Source: Janthinobacterium sp. GW458P (lineage in GTDB: Bacteria; Pseudomonadota; Gammaproteobacteria; Burkholderiales; Burkholderiaceae_D). Taken from it: 64,000 nt of DNA. The notes under the pieces were generated by a model. It saw only the letters and a program-made list of their open reading frames with translations, did not search any database and had not been told where the DNA came from. Location: contig NZ_NEGZ01000008.1 of assembly GCF_002127585.1 (NCBI RefSeq), positions 70,841 to 134,840 of the forward strand, written 5' to 3'. The position numbers and the translations under genes are program-made. Below are positions 26,106 through 33,005 of the stretch, in pieces (the first letter of the stretch is position 1; every line of letters begins with the position of its first letter).

Positions 26106-26483
26106 TTACTCGGCGGTTTCTTCCGCTTCGGCCGCATCGATCACGGCATTCTTGCCGGTGGCGTGGCGCTTGCTGTCTTGCAGGCGGCCCAGGGCGCTAT
26201 CGATGGCGCGTTTCAGTTTGTCGGTGGCGCCGGCAATCGACTGGTGCACGGTGGCGTTTTGTTCCGTGACGGCGATTGGTTGATAGCCGGCAACGCGTGC
26301 TTCCATGACGCAGCGGATATCGTCGGCGCCGCCTTTCGGGCCGTTCGTATCGCTGATGTGGACTTCGATGCGGGTCAGGTTGTCGCGGAAGCGGCTCAGT
26401 GCGGCTTCCAGTACGGATTGCACATGTTCGTTCAGTCCAGCGGTGTTGGCGATGGTGCTGTCGGTATGAATATTGATTTGCAT
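26106..26483 (-). CDS. HPF/RaiA-like ribosome-associated protein
   Basis: 125 aa with the sigma-54-modulation/HPF fold: MQINIHTDSTIAN... beta strand, helix HVQSVLEAALSRFRD, then IEVHISDTNGPKGGADDIRCVME and a second helix. Established members bind the 30S decoding region and promote ribosome dimerisation or inactivation in stationary phase. Here the C-terminal extension is short (RHATGKNAVIDAAEAEETAE), so it lacks the long-HPF dimerisation domain. It is not beside rpoN, unlike the canonical gene, so it is likely an extra, stress-type paralogue. ATG 26483 has AGGAGTAAGCAT before it. Confidence 0.82.
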   Translation of the reverse strand: MQINIHTDSTIANTAGLNEHVQSVLEAALSRFRDNLTRIEVHISDTNGPKGGADDIRCVMEARVAGYQPIAVTEQNATVHQSIAGATDKLKRAIDSALGRLQDSKRHATGKNAVIDAAEAEETAE

Positions 26484-26626
26484 ATGCTTACTCCTGTCAA
26501 TTCAAAAAAAACCCATCTCAGGCGTGCTGCGGCCTGGTTGCTGCCTCATGCACATGACCTCTGTGCATGGAACTTATCTTACTCCTGTTTCCAGTATTTC
26601 AAGAGGGGGCGCACGATTAAGATGAG

Positions 26627-26649
26627 CTTAACCCTACACGCAGGTCAAG
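26627..26649. promoter_or_regulatory. Inverted repeat overlapping a -35-like element
   Basis: CTTAACC / GGTCAAG (6 of 7 bp) separated by 9 bp. On the minus strand it includes TTGACC, which could serve as the -35 of the HPF-like gene with a ~130-nt leader. The layout is reminiscent of MerR-type operators, but the -10 is unclear. Confidence 0.35.
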
Positions 26650-26685
26650 TTTCCACTAAGAAATTATTTGCCGTCGGCCCGCCTG

Positions 26686-27351
26686 TCAGCCATTGATCAG
26701 GCCGGCGGCGATATTGATCGACAGGCCCAGCACGACCAGGTTGAAGAAAAAGCTCAGCACGGATTGTCCCAGCACGATTTGCCGCATCGGCCGCGTCTGC
26801 ACGGACACGTCCGACGTCTGCACGGCCACCGCGATGGTGAACGAGAAATACAGGAAATCCCAGTAATCGGGGTTTTGCTCGTCGTCGGGAAACTTCAGCG
26901 GGCGCTGGCCGGCGCCGGCCTGGTAATACAGGTGGGCATAGTGAAAGCAGAACAGGGTGCCGACGAGGAACCAGGAGCCGACCAGGGTGAGGATCGTCAA
27001 GCCGTAATGCAGCGCGCGCTCGTCCGGCGCCATGTCCTTCATGGCCGACAGTTGCGAGACGATGGCCACCAGGCTCATCACTGACGCCACGGACAGGGCC
27101 GACAGCACCGTGGCGGCCCGTTCATCCTGGCGCGCCGCCATCAGCCTGACCCGGTGGTGGTTGGCGCGCATCATCATCCAGGCCATGGTGGCCAGGTAAA
27201 ACCAGACGGCGACGTTCCACGCCGTCAGCAAGCGCGTCATCTGTTGCCAGGACGAGGGCAGCAGCAGGCCGGCCGCCACGCCGATGGCCGTGGCCAGGCT
27301 CAGGTGGGGGCGGCTGCGGATGAAGCTGTGAAACGGAAGCGTGATTTTCAT
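26686..27351 (-). CDS. DUF1345 membrane protein
   Basis: 221 aa with about five to six transmembrane helices, matching the DUF1345 family. The diagnostic segment is HYAHLYYQ...FPDDEQNPDYWDFLYFSFTIAVAVQTSDV near residues 140-185, followed by VLGQSVLSFFFNLVVLGLSIN. The family is of unknown function; the DFxYFSFTxxxxxQTSDV block resembles a channel-like pore segment but this is only an impression. No clear ribosome site. Located between the HPF-like gene and an MFS gene, on the same strand but with no tight linkage. Confidence 0.88.
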   Translation of the reverse strand: MKITLPFHSFIRSRPHLSLATAIGVAAGLLLPSSWQQMTRLLTAWNVAVWFYLATMAWMMMRANHHRVRLMAARQDERAATVLSALSVASVMSLVAIVSQLSAMKDMAPDERALHYGLTILTLVGSWFLVGTLFCFHYAHLYYQAGAGQRPLKFPDDEQNPDYWDFLYFSFTIAVAVQTSDVSVQTRPMRQIVLGQSVLSFFFNLVVLGLSINIAAGLING

Positions 27352-27389
27352 GGTGCGGCTTGGTCAGTGGCAATAGCGCATCTTAGTCC

Positions 27390-28661
27390 TTATGGGCCAG
27401 CCGCGGTGGCCGTCCGGGAGGCCGTTTCCTTCTCGTGATGGGGAAAGCGGTCCATGCGCGACAGCACGGGGAACAGCACGGCCCAGATGCCCGTCACGGC
27501 CAGGGTGGCGGCGCCGCCGAAGAGCACGGCGCGCACGAGGCCGAACCAGCCGGCCGTCAAGCCCGATTCGAACTCGCCCAGCTCGTTCGAGGCGCCGATG
27601 AAGACGGCATTGACGGCGCTGACCCGGCCGCGAATCTCGTCCGGTGTCTCGAACTGCACCAGCAGGTGGCGGATGTAGACGCTGACCATGTCGCCGGCGC
27701 CCATCAGGAACAGGGCCGCCAGCGCCAGCGCGAAATGGCTGGTGCTGCCCAGCACCAGGGTGCCCAGGCCGAAGACGGCCACGCCGCCGAACATCCAGGC
27801 GCCGACCCGGCGCGTGATGGGGAAGAAGGCCAGCGCGATCGAACACAGGGCCGCGCCGGCGCCCGGCGCCGTGCGCAGCAGGCCCAGGCCGCCGGGGCCG
27901 ATATGCAGCACGTCGTGCGCCAGCGCCGGCAGCAGGGCCGTGGCGCCGCCGAACAGCACGGCAAACAGGTCGAGCGAAATGGCGCCCAGCACGATGGGTT
28001 TGGACCAGACGAAGCGCAAGCCTTCGAGCAGGGCATGCCAGCTGACGGGTTCGCGTTTCACCACTTGCGGCGCGGGCGTGGTGGCGCGCATCAGCAGCAC
28101 GGACAGCACCAGCAGCGCCGACGAGATCAGATACACCGCCTTGGGGCCGAAGTAATACAGCAGGCCGCCCAGGGTAGGTCCCAGGATGATGGCCACATGC
28201 GAGCTTGACGAGCTGAGCGCGAGGGCGCGGCTGAAGTGCTGCGTGGGCACCATGTTGACCAGCACGGCTTGCGTGGCCGGCATCATGAAGGCGCGCGCGC
28301 TGCCGAACAGCACCAGCACGGCAAACACGGGCCAGACGATGGAAAGATTACTTAATGTAAATGCCAGCAAGGCCAGCGCGCAGGCCAGCTGCGCCGTCAG
28401 GCACCAGGCGATGATGTTGCGGCGGTTGTAGCGGTCGGCCACATGGCCGGCGGGCAGGATCAGCACGAGGAAGGGGGCGAACTGGGCCAGGCCGATCAGG
28501 CCCAGGTCGAACAGGCTGCCCGTGATCTGGTACACCTGCCAGCCGATGGCCACGCTTTGCATCTGCACGGCCACGGTGCCCAGCACGCGGGCGGACAGGT
28601 AACAGGCGAAGTTGCGGTGACGGAGAATGCTGAAGCCGTTGCCGGCGGAGGCGAGAGACAT
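27390..28661 (-). CDS. MFS transporter (EntS/DHA3-like)
   Basis: 423 aa with about twelve helices. It belongs to the DHA3/enterobactin-exporter-like MFS group, with FSILRHRNFACYLSARVLG at the start and PAGHVADRYNRRNII in the loop between helices 2 and 3 (motif A). It may export a small molecule; no substrate can be named. The start is ATG 28661; a much longer open frame reaching 29777 is only the antisense-free shadow of the upstream reductase. It lies 86 bp behind the ferredoxin-type reductase gene on the same strand, so the two may be cotranscribed. Confidence 0.88.
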   Translation of the reverse strand: MSLASAGNGFSILRHRNFACYLSARVLGTVAVQMQSVAIGWQVYQITGSLFDLGLIGLAQFAPFLVLILPAGHVADRYNRRNIIAWCLTAQLACALALLAFTLSNLSIVWPVFAVLVLFGSARAFMMPATQAVLVNMVPTQHFSRALALSSSSSHVAIILGPTLGGLLYYFGPKAVYLISSALLVLSVLLMRATTPAPQVVKREPVSWHALLEGLRFVWSKPIVLGAISLDLFAVLFGGATALLPALAHDVLHIGPGGLGLLRTAPGAGAALCSIALAFFPITRRVGAWMFGGVAVFGLGTLVLGSTSHFALALAALFLMGAGDMVSVYIRHLLVQFETPDEIRGRVSAVNAVFIGASNELGEFESGLTAGWFGLVRAVLFGGAATLAVTGIWAVLFPVLSRMDRFPHHEKETASRTATAAGP

Positions 28662-28747
28662 GACATTTCCAGGGGACAGCGGGGTGGCAGGGAGGCGAAC
28701 GCAGCGGATGCCGCGCCAGCAGCGCCCCGCTGTCTGGAAGGAGATGC

Positions 28748-29773
28748 TTACCTGGCCAGGTCGGCTTCGGTGGTGAAGGCGTCGGCGTAGAACTCGTCTT
28801 CCGGCAAGCCGCATTGCTGCACGAAGTCGTGCCTGGCCGAATCGACCATCACGGGCGCGCCGCAGGCATACACCTGGTGGCCGGACAGGTCGGGCAGGTC
28901 GGCCATGACGGCCTGGTGCACGAAGCCCGTGCGGCCGCTCCACGCGTCTTGCGGCAGGGCGTCCGAGACGACGGGCACATAGGTGAACTGGGGCAAGTCG
29001 GCGGCCCACTGGCGGCACAGGGCATCCATGTACAGGTCGTGCGGGCGGCGGCCGCCCCAGTACAGGGTGATCGGGCGCGCCGACTGTTCGGCTATCATGT
29101 GCTCGACGATGGCCTTGAGCGGGGCAAAGCCCGTGCCCGAGGCCAGCAGCACGACGGGTTTGTCGCTGTCCTCGCGCAGGAAGAAGGTGCCCATCGGGCC
29201 TTCGAAGCGCAGGATGTCGCGCTCCTTCAGCGTGCCAAATACCTGGTCGGTGAACAGGCCGCCCGGGATGTGGCGGATGTGCAGCGTCACGGGGCCGCCA
29301 TCGGCGGGCGCGCTGGCCATGCTGTAGCTGCGGCGTTTGTTGTCGCGCAGCATGAATTCGATATACTGTCCGGCGCGGTAGTTCAGGCGCTCGCTGGCGG
29401 GCAGCTGCAGGGTCAGCACGACGACATCGGGGGCGACTTTTTCGATCGTGGTCACGCGCGACGGCATTTTCTTGATCGGGTAGTCGCTGCTGCCGGCCAC
29501 TTCGCGCGCCTCGATGACGAGGTCGCCGCTTGCTGTGGCGCAGCAGAACAGGGAAAAGCCCGCCGCTTCCTCTTCCGGCGTCAGCGCGCGCTGCTGGTGC
29601 GCCTTGTGCTGGACGGTGCCGGAAACAACCTTGCCCTTGCAGGAGCCGCAGGCGCCATTTTTGCAGCCATAGGGCAAGCCCACGCCGGCGCGGATCGCCG
29701 CAGCCAGCACGGTTTCGTCCGCTTCGCAGCTGAATTGGTGGCCGCTGGGCTGAACAGTAACTTGAAAAGTCAT
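28748..29773 (-). CDS. 2Fe-2S/FAD oxidoreductase (CDP-6-deoxy-delta-3,4-glucoseen reductase-like)
   Basis: 341 aa with three modules: a plant-type [2Fe-2S] ferredoxin (1-90) with ligands C37, C42, C45 and C77 or C78; an FAD domain (about 100-200) with RSYSMAS; and an NAD(P)-binding domain with LLASGTGFAPLKAIVEH and a C-terminal ACGAPVMVDSARHDF. This is the AscD/phenol-hydroxylase-reductase layout, passing electrons from NADH to an oxygenase or other partner. No sugar-deoxygenation gene is nearby, so the common database name is probably not its role. Its ATG is only 12 bp from the divergent SDR gene. Confidence 0.9.
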   Translation of the reverse strand: MTFQVTVQPSGHQFSCEADETVLAAAIRAGVGLPYGCKNGACGSCKGKVVSGTVQHKAHQQRALTPEEEAAGFSLFCCATASGDLVIEAREVAGSSDYPIKKMPSRVTTIEKVAPDVVVLTLQLPASERLNYRAGQYIEFMLRDNKRRSYSMASAPADGGPVTLHIRHIPGGLFTDQVFGTLKERDILRFEGPMGTFFLREDSDKPVVLLASGTGFAPLKAIVEHMIAEQSARPITLYWGGRRPHDLYMDALCRQWAADLPQFTYVPVVSDALPQDAWSGRTGFVHQAVMADLPDLSGHQVYACGAPVMVDSARHDFVQQCGLPEDEFYADAFTTEADLAR

Positions 29774-29785
29774 ACAATCCTTGAG

Positions 29786-30703
29786 ATGAAAAATATGTTA
29801 ATGCAATCTTTGCGCAAGCCGGTGGGCCTGCCGCGCCTGCTGATCCTCGGCTGCGGCGATGTCGGCATGCGGCTGCTGCCCCTGCTGCGCGCGCGTTTTC
29901 GCGTCTTTGCCGTCACCAGCCAGCCCGCCCGCTGCGCGCAACTGCGCGCGGCCGGCGCCGTGCCCATCGTGGCCAACCTCGACGACCGCGCCAGCCTGCG
30001 GCGGCTGGCCGGACTGGCGCCGTACGTGGTGCACCTGGCGCCGCCCCAGTCGTCTGGCTTGCTGGACCGGCGCACGCGCAATCTGGCCGCCATTTTACCC
30101 GAGCACGCGCGCCTGGTGTATGTGAGCACCAGCGGCGTGTATGGCGATTGCGGCGGCGCCACGGTGGCGGAAACGCGGCCCGTGGCGCCGGCCAATGCGC
30201 GGGCGAAGCGGCGCGTGGATGCCGAACAGGTCTTGCGGGGCTGGAATGCGCGCCGCCAGGGACGCCTGGCCATCCTGCGCGTGCCCGGCATTTATGCGGA
30301 CGACAGGCTGCCGCTGAAGCGCTTGCGCGAGGGCACGCCGGCGCTGGCGGCCAGCGACGATGTGTACACCAATCACATCCATGCGGACGACCTGGCGCGC
30401 ATCATCGAGCGGGCCCTGTGGCGGGCCCGGCCGGGCCGCGTGTACCACGCCAGCGACGACAGCGAACTGAAAATGGCCGAGTATTTCGATGCCGTGGCCG
30501 ACACCTTCAAGCTGCCCAGGCCGCCACGCCTGCCGCGCGCGCAGCTGCAGACGGTGGTCACGCCGATGCTGCTGTCGTTCATGTCCGAGTCGCGCCGCAT
30601 GGACAATGCGCGCATCCGGCGCGAGCTGGGCGTGCGCCTGCGCTACCCGCGCGTGGCCGATGCCTTGCAGGCGATGGCAGCCGGCGGGGCCGGCATCGGG
30701 TAA
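29786..30703 (+). CDS. NAD(P)-dependent epimerase-like SDR (YeeZ type)
   Basis: 305 aa extended-SDR-like protein. The dinucleotide motif is LLILGCGDVGMRLLP (GxGxxG, about residues 19-33). YVSTSGVYGDCGG carries the serine and the Tyr of the SDR active site region, but the downstream Lys position reads ARAKRRVDAEQV, and the C-terminal HADDLARIIERAL helix is typical. It resembles E. coli YeeZ. Substrate unknown. Three closely spaced in-frame ATGs (29786, 29795, 29801) exist; I use the first, but the latter two are equally plausible. It is divergent from the reductase gene with almost no intergenic space. Confidence 0.82.
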   Translation: MKNMLMQSLRKPVGLPRLLILGCGDVGMRLLPLLRARFRVFAVTSQPARCAQLRAAGAVPIVANLDDRASLRRLAGLAPYVVHLAPPQSSGLLDRRTRNLAAILPEHARLVYVSTSGVYGDCGGATVAETRPVAPANARAKRRVDAEQVLRGWNARRQGRLAILRVPGIYADDRLPLKRLREGTPALAASDDVYTNHIHADDLARIIERALWRARPGRVYHASDDSELKMAEYFDAVADTFKLPRPPRLPRAQLQTVVTPMLLSFMSESRRMDNARIRRELGVRLRYPRVADALQAMAAGGAGIG

Positions 30704-30787
30704 AATGGCCGGTTATCTCCGCACTTTTCAGGGGCCGGCGCGCCGCGCGCCGTTCCTGCCGCACGCCATTCATTTAAGGAAGCCAGC

Positions 30788-31048
30788 ATGACCACCCTCA
30801 CTTACGAAGAATACCTGGACGAGGTCACCACCGTCCTGACGGAACTGTATGACCTCGACGACGACGCCGCCATCAAGCTGGTCGTGGCGGCGCAGGACGC
30901 CGAGTTCTTCGTGCCGCACGACGCGCACGAAGCCATGCGCACGGCGGAGAACGCCAAGAAAGACGCGGTGACCCTGTTCGAGCGCAAGCAGAACCGCCAG
31001 CAGACGCAGGAAAAGCAGCAGCAGCGCGTGCGCCAGCAAAAGAAATAA
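30788..31048 (+). CDS. Conserved hypothetical small protein
   Basis: 86 aa, start MTTLTYEEYLDEVTTVLTEL. The first half is acidic and helical (YDLDDDAAIKLVVAAQDAEFF); the second half is a charged, Gln-rich coiled coil (ENAKKDAVTLFERKQNRQQTQEKQQQRVRQQKK). No signal peptide or metal-binding motif. ATG 30788 follows AAGGAAGCCAGC. I do not recognise a function; the strongly acidic head and basic Gln/Arg/Lys tail suggest protein or nucleic-acid contact, which is speculative. It lies 84 bp after the epimerase-like gene and may share its transcript. Confidence 0.75.
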   Translation: MTTLTYEEYLDEVTTVLTELYDLDDDAAIKLVVAAQDAEFFVPHDAHEAMRTAENAKKDAVTLFERKQNRQQTQEKQQQRVRQQKK

Positions 31049-31252
31049 TGAAATAAGCTGAAGATGCTGCGCCGCCCCGTCTGGACGCCGCGGGCGGGCC
31101 TGGGCGCAAGCCGTTGCCATTGATATAGCGCAAACGCGCCATGGCGGGCTGGCGATATGGTGAGCAATGTCGTCACGCATGTCGCCGATTTATGGCGGGC
31201 TGGGCAGTAGTGGAGTTCGCGCGACGATGTGTCCCGTCCGCAGGAGCGTGCT

Positions 31253-31522
31253 ATGCATGTCATGAGCCATCCCAGCAAGGAGCAGGTGCGCGCCTACATG
31301 CGGCGCCGCGAACATGCGCTGCAGCCGCCGCCGCCGCCCCACGAAATCCGCCGCCAGCTGGCCTGGTGCCGCGTCAGGGCCGGCGTGGACGCCGGCATGC
31401 ATGCCACAGCGGCCGGCCTGGCCGCGCAAGGCTGGCACTTGTCAGCCGATATGGCCCGCCTGGGCACCTTGATGACCATTGCCTGGCTCATGCATAGCGG
31501 CGTTTCTCATTGTAATAATTGA
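31253..31522 (+). CDS. Small hypothetical protein
   Basis: 89 aa from ATG 31253, preceded by a good AGGAG site six bases upstream. The N-terminal half (MSHPSKEQVRAYMRRREHAL) is basic and helical, followed by a five-proline run and HEIRRQLAW. The C-terminal half is Ala/Gly/Met-rich with a weak hydrophobic helix (LGTLMTIAWLMHSGV). No known family is recognised. It sits alone, with a 204-bp gap upstream lacking an obvious gene and an AT-rich region downstream. Called on ribosome site and codon structure rather than homology. Confidence 0.6.
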   Translation: MHVMSHPSKEQVRAYMRRREHALQPPPPPHEIRRQLAWCRVRAGVDAGMHATAAGLAAQGWHLSADMARLGTLMTIAWLMHSGVSHCNN

Positions 31523-31764
31523 TGACTTGCAGCAAATTTTTTCATTTTGGGTTATCCTCTAGCACATTCCAAGTGCGTCAAATCTCTTCAATTATCACAA
31601 TTTTGCTTCAAGTTACGCAAAAATCAACAATAGCGTGTATTATATTGTTTGCGGCATTAAAACCGCATAAGTGATGGCGCTTTTTAGTGTGTTTACCCTG
31701 AATTATTGCAGAAGAGACATTCGGTTTCTTTTGGCACTAATACAACAAGTACGGATTTTCGACC
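31523..31764 (+). promoter_or_regulatory. AT-rich intergenic region before the small HTH gene
   Basis: 242 bp noticeably AT-richer than all flanking DNA. A candidate -10 TATTAT (31638-31643) lies within GTGTATTATATTG, and a GCGG/CCGC hairpin follows shortly after. No gene is supported here. Confidence 0.5.
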
Positions 31765-32004
31765 ATGTCTCTCAAACAAATTACCTCTTTGCCTACCTAC
31801 AACCCGAATCGCGTCCTCGATGCGATCATCGACAAGCTGCAGCTGAAAAACGATGCAGCCCTGTCGCGCGCACTGGAAGTGGCGCCGCCTGTCATCAGCA
31901 AGATTCGTCACAACACCTTGCCGATCGGCGCCACGATCCTTATCCGCATGCATGAAATCAGCGATTTCAGCATTCGTGAACTGCGCGAGTTGATGGCTGC
32001 CTAA
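31765..32004 (+). CDS. Small helix-turn-helix protein
   Basis: 79 aa (MSLKQITSLPTYNPNRVLDA...). The central part KNDAALSRALEVAPPVISKIRHNTLPIG reads as a Cro/CI-type helix-turn-helix: LKNDAALSRAL helix, short turn, recognition helix PPVISKIRHN, then helices to the C-terminus. Such single-domain HTH proteins bind DNA or act as adaptors. I recall close relatives as multi-copy small genes in Oxalobacteraceae, but their function is not established. The long AT-rich upstream region implies strong or regulated expression. No cognate toxin or phage gene is adjacent. Confidence 0.75.
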   Translation: MSLKQITSLPTYNPNRVLDAIIDKLQLKNDAALSRALEVAPPVISKIRHNTLPIGATILIRMHEISDFSIRELRELMAA

Positions 32005-32014
32005 GAGCGCCCGA

Positions 32015-32042
32015 CAGACGGCAAACTGAGAGGTGCCGTCTG
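32015..32042. other. Hairpin between convergent genes
   Basis: 9-bp inverted repeat CAGACGGCA / TGCCGTCTG with a 10-nt loop between the HTH gene and the convergent repeat-protein gene. There is no T-run, so its terminator role is uncertain. Confidence 0.5.
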
Positions 32043-32092
32043 CGCAAGTCAGGCTTGCCGCGTGCGGCAGCCAAATCTGTCTTTCCTGTTTT

Positions 32093-32809
32093 CTATTGCG
32101 CGTCCGGACTCAGCGCCGGGCGATCGGTATAGAAACGTCCCATTTCCAGCCCGGTCGTGGACGACTCGACGAGCGCTGCGGCCAATGTGCCGGGGGCGCT
32201 GGAAAACGCGGTCTGCGCAGCACCGGTGGCGCGGCCCGAATACGCCGTCGCTTGCACCGCCGCACTGGAAAACGCAGCCTGTACCGCCCGTCCCGAATAC
32301 GCCGTCTGCTGCACGGCCCGGCCTGAATACGCGGTCGCCTGCACCGCAGCGCTGGAAAACGCCGTTTTGACGGCCCTGCCCGAATATGCCGCCTGTACGG
32401 CGCGTCCCGAATACGCCGTTTCTGCGCGGATATAATCCTCGCCGAATGTCTGCTCGTACAATTGTTTCATGCGCTCGCCCACGCGGTGGTGCGCCGCTTC
32501 GTCGTCTTCGCCGCGCAGGCCGATGTAGGGGAAGTGGTGGAGGAAGTAGCCGAACACCTGTTCGCAATCGGCCGCATATTTCAGGGTGTCGAGGATATGG
32601 TAGTGCCAGAAGGTGTCGACATCCATCAGCGGCGCCGTTTCTTCCTGCGGAAACTGCTTCATGAGGATGAGGAAGCGCCGGTACTCGAACTCCACCGCAT
32701 TCGCCTTTTCCAGGCTCCATCCTTCACCTGATTCCCGGTGCATCAGCTTGACCTTGATCGCGTCCAAATTCAAATCCGCTATAGCCTTGAAACTGTCGTT
32801 CGTATCCAT
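32093..32809 (-). CDS. GRDP-like domain protein with eight C-terminal AYSGRAV/AFSSAAV repeats
   Basis: 238 aa. Residues 1-127 form a domain like the plant 'glycine-rich domain-containing protein' family, with conserved DVDTFWHYHILDT (65-77), DC (81-82) and FLHHFPYIG (89-97); the His and Cys cluster could hold a metal. Residues 131-197 are eight short repeats, five of the type TAYSGRAVQ and three of AFSSAAVQ, largely alternating. A conserved-looking tail (SSTTGLEMGRFYTDRPALSP) follows. No signal peptide or membrane segment. It is a single gene with no obvious partner. It could be a self-assembling surface, an adaptor, or a ribosomally made peptide precursor with repeated cores; the sequence alone does not decide. 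Confidence 0.8.
   Translation of the reverse strand: MDTNDSFKAIADLNLDAIKVKLMHRESGEGWSLEKANAVEFEYRRFLILMKQFPQEETAPLMDVDTFWHYHILDTLKYAADCEQVFGYFLHHFPYIGLRGEDDEAAHHRVGERMKQLYEQTFGEDYIRAETAYSGRAVQAAYSGRAVKTAFSSAAVQATAYSGRAVQQTAYSGRAVQAAFSSAAVQATAYSGRATGAAQTAFSSAPGTLAAALVESSTTGLEMGRFYTDRPALSPDAQ
32219..32419 (-). repeat. Coding tandem repeat region (19-aa higher-order unit)
   Basis: Eight degenerate units of roughly 8-12 codons, best seen as a ~57-nt double unit (AYSGRAV plus AFSSAAV) repeated about three times, with extra AYSGRAV copies. Third-codon positions vary between copies while the amino acids stay the same, indicating selection on the peptide. Confidence 0.8.
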
Positions 32810-33005
32810 GAGTATCCTTGTATGTAAAGAGCAGAGTGGGGAAAAACGGCGGGAAAGAGGAAGATGCTGGCTGGTGGCGTGGACTCCTGGCAGGTGGATG
32901 GGCGCCTGGGCAGCGAGCGGCAGGCAGTAAGAGTTGTTCTACATCAATATTGCACTTAATCACAAAATACGCAAGCCCAGTCCGCTTCCGGGCCGGAGGC
33001 CCCGC

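Noticed and set aside
27390..29777. 795-residue reductase/MFS fusion frame
   Set aside because: The N-terminal part is the reductase gene read in another frame; the MFS starts at ATG 28661.
28814..30703. 629-residue frame ending in the epimerase-like protein
   Set aside because: Its first half is antisense of the reductase gene; the SDR begins at the ATG cluster near 29786.
32219..32419. Possible CRISPR-like array
   Set aside because: Repeats lie within a coding frame, are adjacent without unique spacers, and no cas gene is present.
32157..32435. Plus-strand frame with PEYAV/LENA repeats
   Set aside because: The repeats are the complementary reading of the AYSGRAV/AFSSAAV codons. The minus frame has the better start, a conserved N-terminal domain and repeat-wise synonymous changes.
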